The position numbers and the translations under genes were made by a program. From the NCBI GenBank assembly GCA_003347645.1, contig QDFX01000006.1, positions 62,001 through 126,000 of the forward strand: a stretch of 64,000 nucleotides of DNA, in the 5' to 3' direction. The DNA is from Rhizobiaceae bacterium CPCC 101076 (lineage in GTDB: Bacteria > Pseudomonadota > Alphaproteobacteria > Rhizobiales > Methylopilaceae). The notes below the pieces were generated by a model, which saw only the letters and a program-made list of their open reading frames with translations, searched no databases and was not told the DNA's origin. Positions 53,672 through 61,812 of the stretch are shown here, piece by piece (position 1 is the first letter of the stretch; the number at the start of each line of letters is the position of its first letter).

Positions 53672-55276
53672 ATGCTGCACTATTCGCGGACTAAGACGAT
53701 TCTGACGCTCCTGGTGGTCGCACTGGGACTGCTTTTCGTCGTGCCGAATCTTCTGTCGCCGCAGGCACGCGCCAGGCTTCCGAGCTTCCTGCAGAACACG
53801 ATCGTGCTCGGCCTCGACCTTCAGGGCGGTTCGCACATCCTGCTGGAAGTCGACGCCCAGGCGCTCCGGAACGAGAAGCTCGAGGCGCTCCGCGATCAGG
53901 TGCGCACCGCTCTCCGCGATGCCCGCATCGGCTATACCGGTCTCGGCAATGCCGGGCAGGGGGTGCAGGTTCGCCTGCGCGACGTCGCCGATCTTCAGGC
54001 GGCGACGACGAAGCTTCGCGAACTGCGCAATCCGATCTCGTCGTCACTGCTCGGCAATACCGGGCAGTTCGATCTCGACGTGACGAACACGCCGGACGGC
54101 TTGGTCACGCTGACGCCGACCGAAGCCGGCGTCGACGCGCGCATCCGCTCCGCCGTCGACCAGTCGATCGAGATTGTCCGCCGCCGCGTCGACGAACTCG
54201 GCACGACGGAACCGAGCATCCAGCGTCAGGGTGCTGACCGCATCCTCGTCCAGGTGCCAGGCCTGCAGGACCCGCAGCGTCTTAAAGAACTCATCGGCAC
54301 CACCGCCAAGCTGACCTTCCGCATGGTCGACGTCACAATGCCGGTGCAGCAGGCCGAGGCGACGCGTCCTCCGCCGGAATCCGAAATTCTGGTCGGTGCC
54401 GAAAACCCCAACGAGAAATACCTCGTCGAGAAGCGCATTCTGGTCGCGGGCGAAGACCTCGTCGACGCGCAGCCGGGCTTCAGCCAGCAGACCAACGAGC
54501 CGATCGTCTCGTTCCGCTTCAATTCGAACGGCGCCCGCCGCTTCGCCACCGCGACGCAGCAGAACGTCGGCAAGCCGTTCGCTATCGTTCTCGACAACAA
54601 GGTGATCTCGGCGCCGCGCATCAACGAGCCGATCACCGGCGGCTCGGGCCAGATCTCGGGCAGCTTCACGGTCGAGAGTGCGAACAATCTTGCGATCCTG
54701 CTCCGCGCTGGAGCGCTGCCCGCACCACTGACCGTCGTCGAGGAGCGCACGGTCGGTCCGGGCCTTGGCCAGGACTCGATCGATGCTGGCACCAAGGCAA
54801 CGATCTATGCCGCGATCTTCGTCGTGATCTTCATGTTCGCGACCTACGGTACGTTCGGCCTGATCGCAAACATCGCTTTGATCATCCATGTCGGCCTGAT
54901 CTTCGGCTTGATGTCGCTGATCGGCGCGACGCTCACGTTGCCCGGCATCGCCGGCATCGTCCTGACCATCGGCACGGCGGTTGACTCGAACGTGCTGATC
55001 TACGAGCGCATCCGCGAGGAATTCCATTCCGGCCGCTCTATGGTGTCGGCGATCCAGGCCGGCTTCGAGCGCGCGTTCGCCACCATCGTCGACTCGAACT
55101 CGACCATGGCCATCGCCGCCGTCATTCTGTTCCTGCTGGGTTCCGGCCCGGTGAAGGGCTTCGCCGTCGTCTTCGTCCTCGGCATTCTCACGACTGTGAT
55201 CACGGCCGTGACGATGACCCGTATGATGATCGCGCTCTGGTACCGCTGGACGCGGGCCAAGGCCCTGCCGTTCTGA
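53672..55276 (+). CDS. secD: Protein translocase subunit SecD
   Basis: SecD uses the proton gradient to pull exported proteins out of the Sec channel. The 534-residue protein has an N-terminal membrane helix, a large periplasmic part with GLDLQGGSHILLEVD (about 47-61) and RRRVDELGTTEPSIQRQGADRI, and a C-terminal membrane domain with TIYAAIFVVIFMFATYGTFG, GTAVDSNVLIYERIREE (conserved D and R) and ATIVDSNSTMAIAA. It is in one operon with yajC and secF. Confidence 0.98.
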   Translation: MLHYSRTKTILTLLVVALGLLFVVPNLLSPQARARLPSFLQNTIVLGLDLQGGSHILLEVDAQALRNEKLEALRDQVRTALRDARIGYTGLGNAGQGVQVRLRDVADLQAATTKLRELRNPISSSLLGNTGQFDLDVTNTPDGLVTLTPTEAGVDARIRSAVDQSIEIVRRRVDELGTTEPSIQRQGADRILVQVPGLQDPQRLKELIGTTAKLTFRMVDVTMPVQQAEATRPPPESEILVGAENPNEKYLVEKRILVAGEDLVDAQPGFSQQTNEPIVSFRFNSNGARRFATATQQNVGKPFAIVLDNKVISAPRINEPITGGSGQISGSFTVESANNLAILLRAGALPAPLTVVEERTVGPGLGQDSIDAGTKATIYAAIFVVIFMFATYGTFGLIANIALIIHVGLIFGLMSLIGATLTLPGIAGIVLTIGTAVDSNVLIYERIREEFHSGRSMVSAIQAGFERAFATIVDSNSTMAIAAVILFLLGSGPVKGFAVVFVLGILTTVITAVTMTRMMIALWYRWTRAKALPF

Positions 55277-55287
55277 GAGGTTGAACC

Positions 55288-56229
55288 GTGCGTCTTCTGC
55301 GCCTTTGGCCTGAGAACAGCCATTTCCCGTTCATGAAGTGGCGGCGGGTGACGTTCCCGCTGTCCGCGATCATGTCGCTCGTCATCCTCGGCCTGTTCTT
55401 CCTGCATGGGCTGAATTTCGGCATCGACTTCCGCGGCGGCACGCTGCTGGAACTGCAGGCGAAATCCGGCACGGCCGACGCCGCGCAGGTGCGCGAGCAG
55501 TCCAACGCGCTCGGCTTCGGCGAGGTCGAGGTGCAGGAATTCGGCGGGCAGGGCAGCCTGTCGCTCCGCTTCCCGATTCAGGAAGGGGGCGAGGCGGCTC
55601 AGAGCGCGGTCGTGCAGAAGGCGCGCGACACGTTCGGCCAGGCCTATGATTTCCGCCGGGTCGAGACGGTCGGCCCGCGTGTGTCGGGCGAGCTCGTCCA
55701 GGCCGGCACGCTCGGCGTCGTGCTCTCGCTCGTCGCCGTGCTCTGCTACCTCTGGTTCCGCTTCGAGCGCAATCTGGCGACCGGCGCGCTGATCGGCACG
55801 CTTCACGACGTGCTTTTGACCGTCGGCTTCTTCGTCGTCACCCAGCTCGAGTTCAACATGACCTCGATCGCGGCGATCCTGACGATCGTCGGCTATTCGC
55901 TGAACGAGACCGTCGTCGTGTTCGACCGTACGCGTGAACTGCTTCGCCGCTACAAGAACATGCCGGACGAGGAGCTGCTGGACCTGTCGATCAACACGAC
56001 CATGTCGCGCACCGCGATCACCGCGATGACGACCTTCCTGGCGCTGCTGGCACTCGTCCTGTTCGGCGGCGAGGCGATCGAGGGCTTCGCGATCGTCATG
56101 CTCGTGGGCATCGTGATCTGCACCTATTCGGCGATCTTCGTCTCCTCGCCGTCGCTGATCTATCTCGGCCTGCGCCAGAGCGAGACCCAGCGCGCCGCTG
56201 CCGCGAAGACCGTTGCAGCCAAGCCCTGA
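55288..56229 (+). CDS. secF: Protein translocase subunit SecF
   Basis: SecF is the partner of SecD. The 313-residue protein begins at GTG 55288 behind gagagg. Features include FGIDFRGGTLLELQ (the periplasmic GIDF-x-GG motif), ALIGTLHDVLLTVGFFV, ILTIVGYSLNETVVVFDRTRE and TAMTTFLALLALVLFGGEAI, with six membrane segments in all. The next gene starts four bases after its stop, an arrangement kept in many alphaproteobacteria. Confidence 0.98.
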   Translation: MRLLRLWPENSHFPFMKWRRVTFPLSAIMSLVILGLFFLHGLNFGIDFRGGTLLELQAKSGTADAAQVREQSNALGFGEVEVQEFGGQGSLSLRFPIQEGGEAAQSAVVQKARDTFGQAYDFRRVETVGPRVSGELVQAGTLGVVLSLVAVLCYLWFRFERNLATGALIGTLHDVLLTVGFFVVTQLEFNMTSIAAILTIVGYSLNETVVVFDRTRELLRRYKNMPDEELLDLSINTTMSRTAITAMTTFLALLALVLFGGEAIEGFAIVMLVGIVICTYSAIFVSSPSLIYLGLRQSETQRAAAAKTVAAKP

Positions 56230-56232
56230 CCT

Positions 56233-56625
56233 GTGGCGGGCGCTCGCTACGAAGGGTTCTTTCCCGGCCGCGCTTTGCTCGATGCCTATGGCAATGGCGG
56301 CTTCCGCTTCGCGGAGATGTCGCATCGCGGCTCGATCATCTGTCTGCCGAGCGGCATCTGGGCTTGGCCTCCGGTCACCGCCGCCGACATCGACGCCAAA
56401 TCGCTGCGGCGGGCGATGGATGAGGCCCCGGAGATCGAGATGCTGCTGATCGGCACCGGTGACGTGCATGTGCCGTTGCCGATGCCTCTCCGGGAAACGC
56501 TGAAGGCGTCCGGGCTTCGGGTCGATATTATGGCCACGGGAGCGGCGGCGCGGACCTACAACGTTCTTCTTTCCGATCAGAGAAAGGTTGCGGCGGCGCT
56601 GATCGCGGTCGAAAACGCGCGATGA
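56233..56625 (+). CDS. Mth938-like protein (NDUFAF3 homologue)
   Basis: This 130-residue protein starts at GTG 56233, four bases after secF. It belongs to the Mth938/DUF498 family, with RYEGFFPGRALLDAYGNGGFRF, GSIICLPSGIWAWPP, LLIGTGDVHVPLP and MATGAAARTYNVLLSDQRKV. The mitochondrial homologue NDUFAF3 is a complex I assembly factor, and gene order next to secF led to that link. Here it is followed at once by an NDUFAF6-like gene (four-base overlap). A role in complex I assembly is inferred from homology. Confidence 0.93.
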   Translation: MAGARYEGFFPGRALLDAYGNGGFRFAEMSHRGSIICLPSGIWAWPPVTAADIDAKSLRRAMDEAPEIEMLLIGTGDVHVPLPMPLRETLKASGLRVDIMATGAAARTYNVLLSDQRKVAAALIAVENAR

Positions 56626-57473
56626 TGGACACCGCCGCTTATTGCCAGGAACTGGTCCGCGACGAGGACCGGGACCGTTTCCTGACGACCCTGTTCGCGC
56701 CCGACGAGCGACGGCAGGCACTCTATGCGCTCTATGCCTTCAACACCGAACTGGCGCGTGTCCGCGAAAGCGTCAGCGATCCCATTCCCGGCGAAATCCG
56801 GCTGACCTGGTGGCGGGAGGTTTTCGAGGGGTCACGCAAGGGCGAGGCAGAGGCTCATCCGGTCGCTCGGGCGCTGCTTTCCGCGATCCATGACAACCGC
56901 CTGCCGTTCGAGCCGTTCATCCGAATGACGGAGGCGCGGGTGTTCGATCTCTACGACGACCCCGTGCCGACCGTGGGCGATCTCGAAGGCTATGCCGGCG
57001 ACACATCCTCGGCGCTGATCCGGCTCGCCTCGATCGTCCTTACGGGAGGGGAGGAGCCGGGGGGCGCAGCCGCTGCGGGGCATGCCGGCGTCGCTTATGC
57101 GATCACCGGCCTGCTGCGCGCCTTTCCATTCCATGCGCAGCGTGGCCAGATATTCGTCCCGGCCGAGGTGCTGGCGCGTAACGGCGTCGGCCGCGAGGAC
57201 GTGCTGTCTGGCAGGACCACGCCCGAGATTCTCGCGGCGCTGAAGGAGATGCGCGAGCTCGCCTGGCGTCACCTCGATGCCGCGCGCGCCGCGATGACGG
57301 GCGTCGACGGCCAGGCACTGGCAGCGTTCCTGCCGGGCGCTCTGGTGGCGGGTTATCTCAAGCGAATGGAACGACGCGACTACGACCCGTTCCGCACACC
57401 GGTCGAGGTGCCGCAATGGCGGCGTCAATGGACGCTGTGGCGCGCGGCAAGCAGGAGCCGGCCGCTGGGGTAA
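56622..57473 (+). CDS. Squalene/phytoene synthase-fold protein, NDUFAF6-like
   Basis: This 283-residue all-helical protein overlaps the previous gene by four bases (ATGA). The fold is that of squalene/phytoene synthases, but the first Asp-rich motif reads FNTELARVRESVSDP and the second GYAGDTSSALIRLAS, so the metal-binding DxxxD sets are incomplete. LTWWREVFE and AFPFHAQRGQIFVPAEVL are shared with NDUFAF6, a complex I assembly factor. It is therefore probably not a prenyl synthase. Its role in NDH-1 assembly is inferred from family and from the NDUFAF3-like neighbour. Confidence 0.87.
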   Translation: MMDTAAYCQELVRDEDRDRFLTTLFAPDERRQALYALYAFNTELARVRESVSDPIPGEIRLTWWREVFEGSRKGEAEAHPVARALLSAIHDNRLPFEPFIRMTEARVFDLYDDPVPTVGDLEGYAGDTSSALIRLASIVLTGGEEPGGAAAAGHAGVAYAITGLLRAFPFHAQRGQIFVPAEVLARNGVGREDVLSGRTTPEILAALKEMRELAWRHLDAARAAMTGVDGQALAAFLPGALVAGYLKRMERRDYDPFRTPVEVPQWRRQWTLWRAASRSRPLG

Positions 57474-57574
57474 TGTTTTCCGGGGCGGTGAAGCCGAGCC
57501 CGGAATCCATAAGCCCTGTGCTGGCTGCGAGAAGCCACGGAGTTGGGTCCGGGCTCGCTTCGCGCCCCGGAACA
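57474..57574. repeat. Dispersed palindromic repeat (CCGGGGCG type)
   Basis: This element of about 100 bp has outer arms ttttccggggcg (about 57475-57487) and cgccccggaaca (57563-57573) and inner arms gagcccgga/tccgggctc. It lies between two convergent genes. It is a different family from those at 15.0 and 48.4 kb and resembles common Rhizobiales intergenic repeats. Confidence 0.65.
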
Positions 57575-57579
57575 CGTCA

Positions 57580-57750
57580 TCACCGGCGCTCGGAAGTCCC
57601 GAGATGGACGCCGTAGTTTTTGTCGCGCTCGTCGCGCTTCTGGATCAATTCCTCGTAAGCCCGCTTGGCTTCGTCGGAGAGAGCAACGCGTTTCACGGGC
57701 TGCTTTTTGCGCGGATCTTTCGCGCGTTTGTACTGGCTGTTGTCAGTCAT
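57580..57750 (-). CDS. Small basic conserved hypothetical protein, 56 residues
   Basis: This is a short, highly charged protein beginning MTDNSQYKRAKDPRKKQP, with a helical stretch VALSDEAKRAYEELIQKRDERDK and the end GVHLGTSERR. It has no signal peptide and no membrane part. The pattern of a basic front and a charged helix suggests nucleic acid or ribosome contact, but nothing is known. The ATG at 57750 has a G-rich sequence upstream. It is divergent from minC. Confidence 0.65.
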   Translation of the reverse strand: MTDNSQYKRAKDPRKKQPVKRVALSDEAKRAYEELIQKRDERDKNYGVHLGTSERR

Positions 57751-57882
57751 TCGAGTGGCCCCCAGCGAGACGGGCCGCAATCTATCAAAGGATCGCGGGG
57801 AATGGCAGCCCGAAACCGGCGGCATCGTGCCCGTCTTTTGGTCGACGAAACATCAAGATTGCCTTGCGGATTTCGGGCGACG

Positions 57883-57897
57883 TTAACCAGTCGTTAA
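57883..57897. promoter_or_regulatory. CtrA-type box upstream of minC
   Basis: TTAA (57883-57886) and TTAA (57894-57897) are separated by exactly seven bases, 45 bp before the minC start. A further TTAA half-site lies at 57928-57931. Control of min genes by CtrA is reported in Sinorhizobium meliloti, which supports a real site. Confidence 0.65.
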
Positions 57898-57941
57898 GCA
57901 TGGGGGCGGCTAACTCGTAACGTGTCGTTAAGGGTTTCGTC

Positions 57942-58640
57942 GTGAGCGCTTCCACTGCCGTTCGCCAGAATTTGCGCTTCAAGGGCAAGTCCTATCTCGC
58001 CCTCGTCCTGACACCGGAAGAGCCCTACGAAGCCTGGATCGAGGAACTTGCCGACCTCAGCGCGCGCTCTCCCGGCTTCTTCGCGACCCGTCCGGTCGTC
58101 CTCGACGTGGCGGCTACGGGTCTGCCGCCGCGCGATGTAAAAGCGCTGGTCGTCGCGCTCGATCGAATCGGCGTGCGGGTGATGGGGCTCGAAGGGCCGC
58201 GCCATCTCAAGCTGCCGCCGGGCATGCCGCCGCTGTTGAACGGCGGACGCCAGGCGAGCGGCATCGAGGTGCACGAAGAGGGCGAGGACTCACAGCCGAA
58301 GGCTGCCGCTCCGACCGGTTCGCTGGTCGTCGAGAACGTGCGCTCCGGGCAGAGCGTGGTCTTCCCGGACGGCGACGTCACCGTCATCGGTTCGGTTGCG
58401 TCGGGCGCCGAAGTACTCGCCGCCGGCTCGATCCACATCTACGGAACGCTGAGGGGCAGGGCGGTCGCCGGTGCCTACGGCAATCCGCACGCCCGCATCT
58501 TCTGCCGCAAGCTCGAAGCGGAATTCCTGGCCATCGACGCCGAATATCTGACGGCCGAAGGCATCGACCAATCCATTCTCGGACAGCCAGTTCAGATCTG
58601 GTCCGAGAACGCATCCATCAAACTCAACGTCCTGCGCTGA
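57942..58640 (+). CDS. minC: Septum site-determining protein MinC
   Basis: MinC blocks FtsZ assembly away from mid-cell. This 232-residue protein starts at GTG 57942. The N-domain (about 1-100) has RFKGKSYLALVLTPEEP, and the C-domain (about 125-232) is a beta-helix with VVFPDGDVTVIGSVASGAEVLAAGSIHIYGTLRGRAVAG, typical for MinC. It is the first gene of minCDE with a CtrA box in front. Confidence 0.95.
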   Translation: MSASTAVRQNLRFKGKSYLALVLTPEEPYEAWIEELADLSARSPGFFATRPVVLDVAATGLPPRDVKALVVALDRIGVRVMGLEGPRHLKLPPGMPPLLNGGRQASGIEVHEEGEDSQPKAAAPTGSLVVENVRSGQSVVFPDGDVTVIGSVASGAEVLAAGSIHIYGTLRGRAVAGAYGNPHARIFCRKLEAEFLAIDAEYLTAEGIDQSILGQPVQIWSENASIKLNVLR

Positions 58641-58657
58641 TCGGGGAGACTAACGTC

Positions 58658-59476
58658 ATGGGAGAAGTAGTTGTCGTTACCTCGGGCAAGGGCGGCGTCG
58701 GCAAGACGACCACCACTGCCGCACTAGGCGCGGCGTTAGCCGCGGCCGGCGATACGGTCTGCGTCATCGATTTTGACGTCGGCCTGCGCAACCTCGATCT
58801 CGTCCTCGGCGCCGAGCGCCGGGTGGTGTTCGACTTCATCAATGTCATCCAGGGCCATGCCAAGCTCACGCAGGCGCTGATCCGCGACAAGCGCCTCGAA
58901 AACCTGTGGCTGCTCCCGGCCTCGCAGACGCGGGACAAGGATGCGCTGACGGAAGAGGGCGTCGAGTACGTCATCAACGACCTGCGCTCGCGGTTCGACT
59001 GGGTGATCTGCGACAGCCCGGCCGGCATCGAGCGCGGCGCGGCACTGGCGATGCGCCACGCCGATCTCGCTGTCGTCGTCAGCAACCCCGAAGTCTCGTC
59101 GGTGCGCGACTCCGATCGCATCATCGGCCTGCTGGACGCCAAGACCGAGCGTGCCGAGCGCGGCGAGGGCATTCCGAAATATCTGCTGCTCACCCGCTAC
59201 AACGCGGCACGCGCCAGCCGCGGCGACATGATGGCCGTCGAGGACGTGCTGGAAATCCTGTCGATCCCGCTGCTTGGCATCATCCCCGAGAGCGAGGAAG
59301 TGTTGAAGGCCTCGAACGTCGGTTCGCCGGTCACGCTCAGCAATCCCGCCAGCAGGCCGGCAGTCGCTTACGCCGAAGCCGCCCGCCGCCTGCGCGGCGA
59401 GGACCTCGGCGAGGTCGTCGTGCCGGTCCACAAGAACGGCCTGTTCGGCAAGCTGTTTGGAAGGAACGCCGCATGA
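58658..59476 (+). CDS. minD: Septum site-determining ATPase MinD
   Basis: MinD is a membrane-binding ATPase that carries MinC and oscillates with MinE. The 272 residues show the deviant Walker A (SGKGGVGKTTTTAALG), the VCVIDFDVGLRNLDLVLG switch, VICDSPAGIERGAALAM and a C-terminal amphipathic membrane helix (NGLFGKLFGRNAA). ggggag precedes the ATG. Its stop overlaps minE's start by four bases (ATGA). Confidence 0.98.
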   Translation: MGEVVVVTSGKGGVGKTTTTAALGAALAAAGDTVCVIDFDVGLRNLDLVLGAERRVVFDFINVIQGHAKLTQALIRDKRLENLWLLPASQTRDKDALTEEGVEYVINDLRSRFDWVICDSPAGIERGAALAMRHADLAVVVSNPEVSSVRDSDRIIGLLDAKTERAERGEGIPKYLLLTRYNAARASRGDMMAVEDVLEILSIPLLGIIPESEEVLKASNVGSPVTLSNPASRPAVAYAEAARRLRGEDLGEVVVPVHKNGLFGKLFGRNAA

Positions 59477-59748
59477 GCGTTCTCAATCTCTTCAGGAAAC
59501 GCAACTCGGCCTCTGCGGCACGCGACCGCCTGCAGATCCTGCTGGCCCACGAGAAGACCAGCGGCCCGGCCTCGGCACTCCTGTTCACGCTCCGCGAGGA
59601 GATCCTCGCCGCAATCGCCAAGCACGTCGACGTCGACCAGACCAAGGTCAACGTGAACATGAAGCGTGAGGAAACCTATTCGATCGTCGAGATTGATTTC
59701 GAGGTTCCGGAGCCTCTGCCGGTGTCGCGGCTGCGCGTGGCGAGCTAA
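59473..59748 (+). CDS. minE: Cell division topological specificity factor MinE
   Basis: MinE drives MinD off the membrane and so sets the division site. The 91-residue protein starts at 59473 inside the minD stop. An N-terminal membrane-targeting stretch (SVLNLFRKRNSASAARDRLQILLAHE) is followed by the MinD-contact segment and a beta-domain (VDVDQTKVNVNMKREETYSIVEIDFEVP). The length is close to the usual 85-92. Confidence 0.97.
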   Translation: MSVLNLFRKRNSASAARDRLQILLAHEKTSGPASALLFTLREEILAAIAKHVDVDQTKVNVNMKREETYSIVEIDFEVPEPLPVSRLRVAS

Positions 59749-59766
59749 GATCCGGTAGCCAAACAA

Positions 59767-59805
59767 AAAGGCCGGCGCCTCGCAGTGCCGGCCTTTGTTC
59801 TTTGA
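59767..59805 (+). terminator. Terminator between minE and the ABC transporter operon
   Basis: aaaggccggc (59767-59776) pairs with gccggccttt (59787-59796), followed by gttcttt. With A-rich sequence on the other side (aaacaaaaa) it also works for the convergent ABC operon, whose last gene ends at 59813. Confidence 0.85.
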
Positions 59806-59812
59806 TCCCGGA

Positions 59813-60835
59813 TCAACGGAAGATGTCGTTGAAGCCTTCCTTGATCTTGCCTGCCTGCTTCTCCAGCGCGTCGTAGTCGACCGGCAGGACAGTGAGTTCG
59901 TTCAGCTTCGGGCTGCCCTTCGGCGGGTCGATGTCGGAACGAGCGGAATAGCCGCCATCGGTCGGGAACACGGTCTGCGCCTTGGTGCCGATCATGAACG
60001 CGGCAAAGACCTTGGCCGCTTCAGGGTTCGGGCCGCCCTTCACGATGGCGGTCGGAGAGGGGATCACGAACGTGCCGTCCTTCGGATAGATCGTCGTGAT
60101 CTCATGGCCGCCCTGGCGGTCCTCGGCGGCGTAGGAATCAAGCGCTCCAACGGCGATCAGGCGCTCGCCGCGCTTGATGTTGTCCGAGACCTGCTGGTTC
60201 CCCTGGACGACCATGACGTCGTTCTTGGCGAGCTTCTCGTAATAGTCCCAGCCGAGCTTGGTCGAGAGCGTGCCGACGACCGAGAGCTGGAGTGAGGTGA
60301 AGGACGGGTCCGTCATCACCATCTTGCCGGAATATTTGGCGTCGGTGAGGTCGGTCCATTTCTGCGGACGGTCGGCCTCGGCCACCTTGTCCGTGCGCAG
60401 ATAGATCGTAATCAGGTTGAGGCGCTGGCCGATCCACGAGCCGTCGGCGGCCTTCGCCTCCGCCGGGATCTTGTCGAAGTCAGCCGGCTTGAACGGCACG
60501 AACGTGCCGGCCTCCGCCATCACGTTCATCGCCGCGGGATCGGACGTCGTCAGAACGTCAGCGGCGGTGCGGCCGGCCGACTGCTCCTGCTGGAAGCGGC
60601 GCAGGATGGCCGAACCGCCGGAGCGGAACAGCTCGACCTTGATGCCGGTCTCGTCCTGAAACAACTGGACAATCTTGTTGGCCTGTTCGATCGGCGTCGA
60701 GGTGTACCAGACGACCTTTCCTTCGCTCTTCGCCTTCGCCATGTCGGCGGCGTCCTGGGCCAGCGCGCCGCCTGCGCCGAGCGCCGTGCTCATCACCGCA
60801 GCCGCGATTATCGCGGTCATTTTTGCAGAGACCAT
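59813..60835 (-). CDS. ABC transporter substrate-binding protein (iron/spermidine-like fold)
   Basis: This 340-residue periplasmic binding protein has a signal peptide cleaved near GALAQD (about 26) and a type II fold. VVWYTSTPIEQANKIVQLFQDETGIKVELFRSGG is the usual start, then AADVLTTSDP, MVMTDPSFTSLQ and TFVIPSPTAIVKGGPNPEAAKVF. It belongs to the family of Fe(III), 2-aminoethylphosphonate or polyol binding proteins. The Tyr cluster of iron binders is not clear, so the ligand is open. It is the last gene of the operon. Confidence 0.9.
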   Translation of the reverse strand: MVSAKMTAIIAAAVMSTALGAGGALAQDAADMAKAKSEGKVVWYTSTPIEQANKIVQLFQDETGIKVELFRSGGSAILRRFQQEQSAGRTAADVLTTSDPAAMNVMAEAGTFVPFKPADFDKIPAEAKAADGSWIGQRLNLITIYLRTDKVAEADRPQKWTDLTDAKYSGKMVMTDPSFTSLQLSVVGTLSTKLGWDYYEKLAKNDVMVVQGNQQVSDNIKRGERLIAVGALDSYAAEDRQGGHEITTIYPKDGTFVIPSPTAIVKGGPNPEAAKVFAAFMIGTKAQTVFPTDGGYSARSDIDPPKGSPKLNELTVLPVDYDALEKQAGKIKEGFNDIFR

Positions 60836-60870
60836 GTGTTTCCTCCCGGTTCTTATGTGCCGTCTGGTCT

Positions 60871-61812
60871 TTAGTGTTGCTCGCCTCGATAGACGGGATC
60901 GGGCTGAGTGAAGAAGCTGTGCAGGATGTGGTAGACGAGCTCGTAGTTCTTCTGCTGGAACGAGGCATGCGAGATGCCCGGCATCACCGCGAACTGCTTG
61001 TCCGGATTAGGCAATCTTGCGTAGAACGCGATCAGGTCCTCGAAGCTCGCAATGCCGTCGTACTCGCCGCGCATGACGATCGTCGGCATGGTGAGCCTGG
61101 CCGGGTCGGTGATCGGCAGGTTCGAGCACATGTCGCGATAGGTGCCGTTCGGCATCGAATCATCGAGCGACAGGATGGCGTCCGCGAAGGCCTCGACCAC
61201 GCGATCCTCGGCGGTACCGGGATGGTCGCGGTTGAACACCGAATGGACGAAAGCCCGGTCAATCGGCCGGCGCTCGCCCTCGCGGAAATTCGGCAGCCGG
61301 GTGCGGCGCTCGGCGAGCGTGTGGCTACCTTCACCGGTCCAGACGAAAGCGTCGAGCGCGAGCCGCGCGACCATGTCCGGATGGTTTTCGGCAAGGCCGG
61401 CCGCGCGCAGGGCGCCCGACGAAATGCCATAGACGTAGAACGACTTCGTGCCGCGAAGCTTCTGAATGTATTGCGCCGCTGCCCCGGCATCGGCCGCACC
61501 TTCGGCGATTGTCGCCTTGGTGCCGGGACGCTTGTCGGAGCGGCCATAGCCCCGACAGTCGAAGCACCAGGTGTCGAAGCCCCAGTCTGCGAAGCGATCC
61601 ATCGCCGAGGAATAGGGACGGCCCGGCACCTGGAGGTCGAAGGTCGGCTGCGAGGCCATGGACGATCCGTGGACGAACAGAACGGTTCCGCGCTTCTTGT
61701 CCGTCGTCGCCTGCTTCTCGAACAGGAAGAGGTCGGAATCGCCGATCTTCGTCCAGTGTTCCTGGCCTTCGCTCAGCTTTTCGGCTGCCATCGACATGTC
61801 TGAGGTCCTCAT
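60871..61812 (-). CDS. Alpha/beta hydrolase inside the ABC transporter operon
   Basis: This 313-residue hydrolase starts at 61812, where its ATG overlaps the ATPase stop (ATGA). FVHGSSMASQPTFD forms the oxyanion region, and the nucleophile is in YVYGISSGALRA. The acid is in RGEYDGIA and the base His in PGISHASF, and DCRGYGRSDKRPG is the family loop. It has no signal peptide, so it is cytosolic. Its place between ATPase and binding protein suggests that it acts on the imported compound, perhaps an ester or lactone. That is inference. Confidence 0.9.
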   Translation of the reverse strand: MRTSDMSMAAEKLSEGQEHWTKIGDSDLFLFEKQATTDKKRGTVLFVHGSSMASQPTFDLQVPGRPYSSAMDRFADWGFDTWCFDCRGYGRSDKRPGTKATIAEGAADAGAAAQYIQKLRGTKSFYVYGISSGALRAAGLAENHPDMVARLALDAFVWTGEGSHTLAERRTRLPNFREGERRPIDRAFVHSVFNRDHPGTAEDRVVEAFADAILSLDDSMPNGTYRDMCSNLPITDPARLTMPTIVMRGEYDGIASFEDLIAFYARLPNPDKQFAVMPGISHASFQQKNYELVYHILHSFFTQPDPVYRGEQH

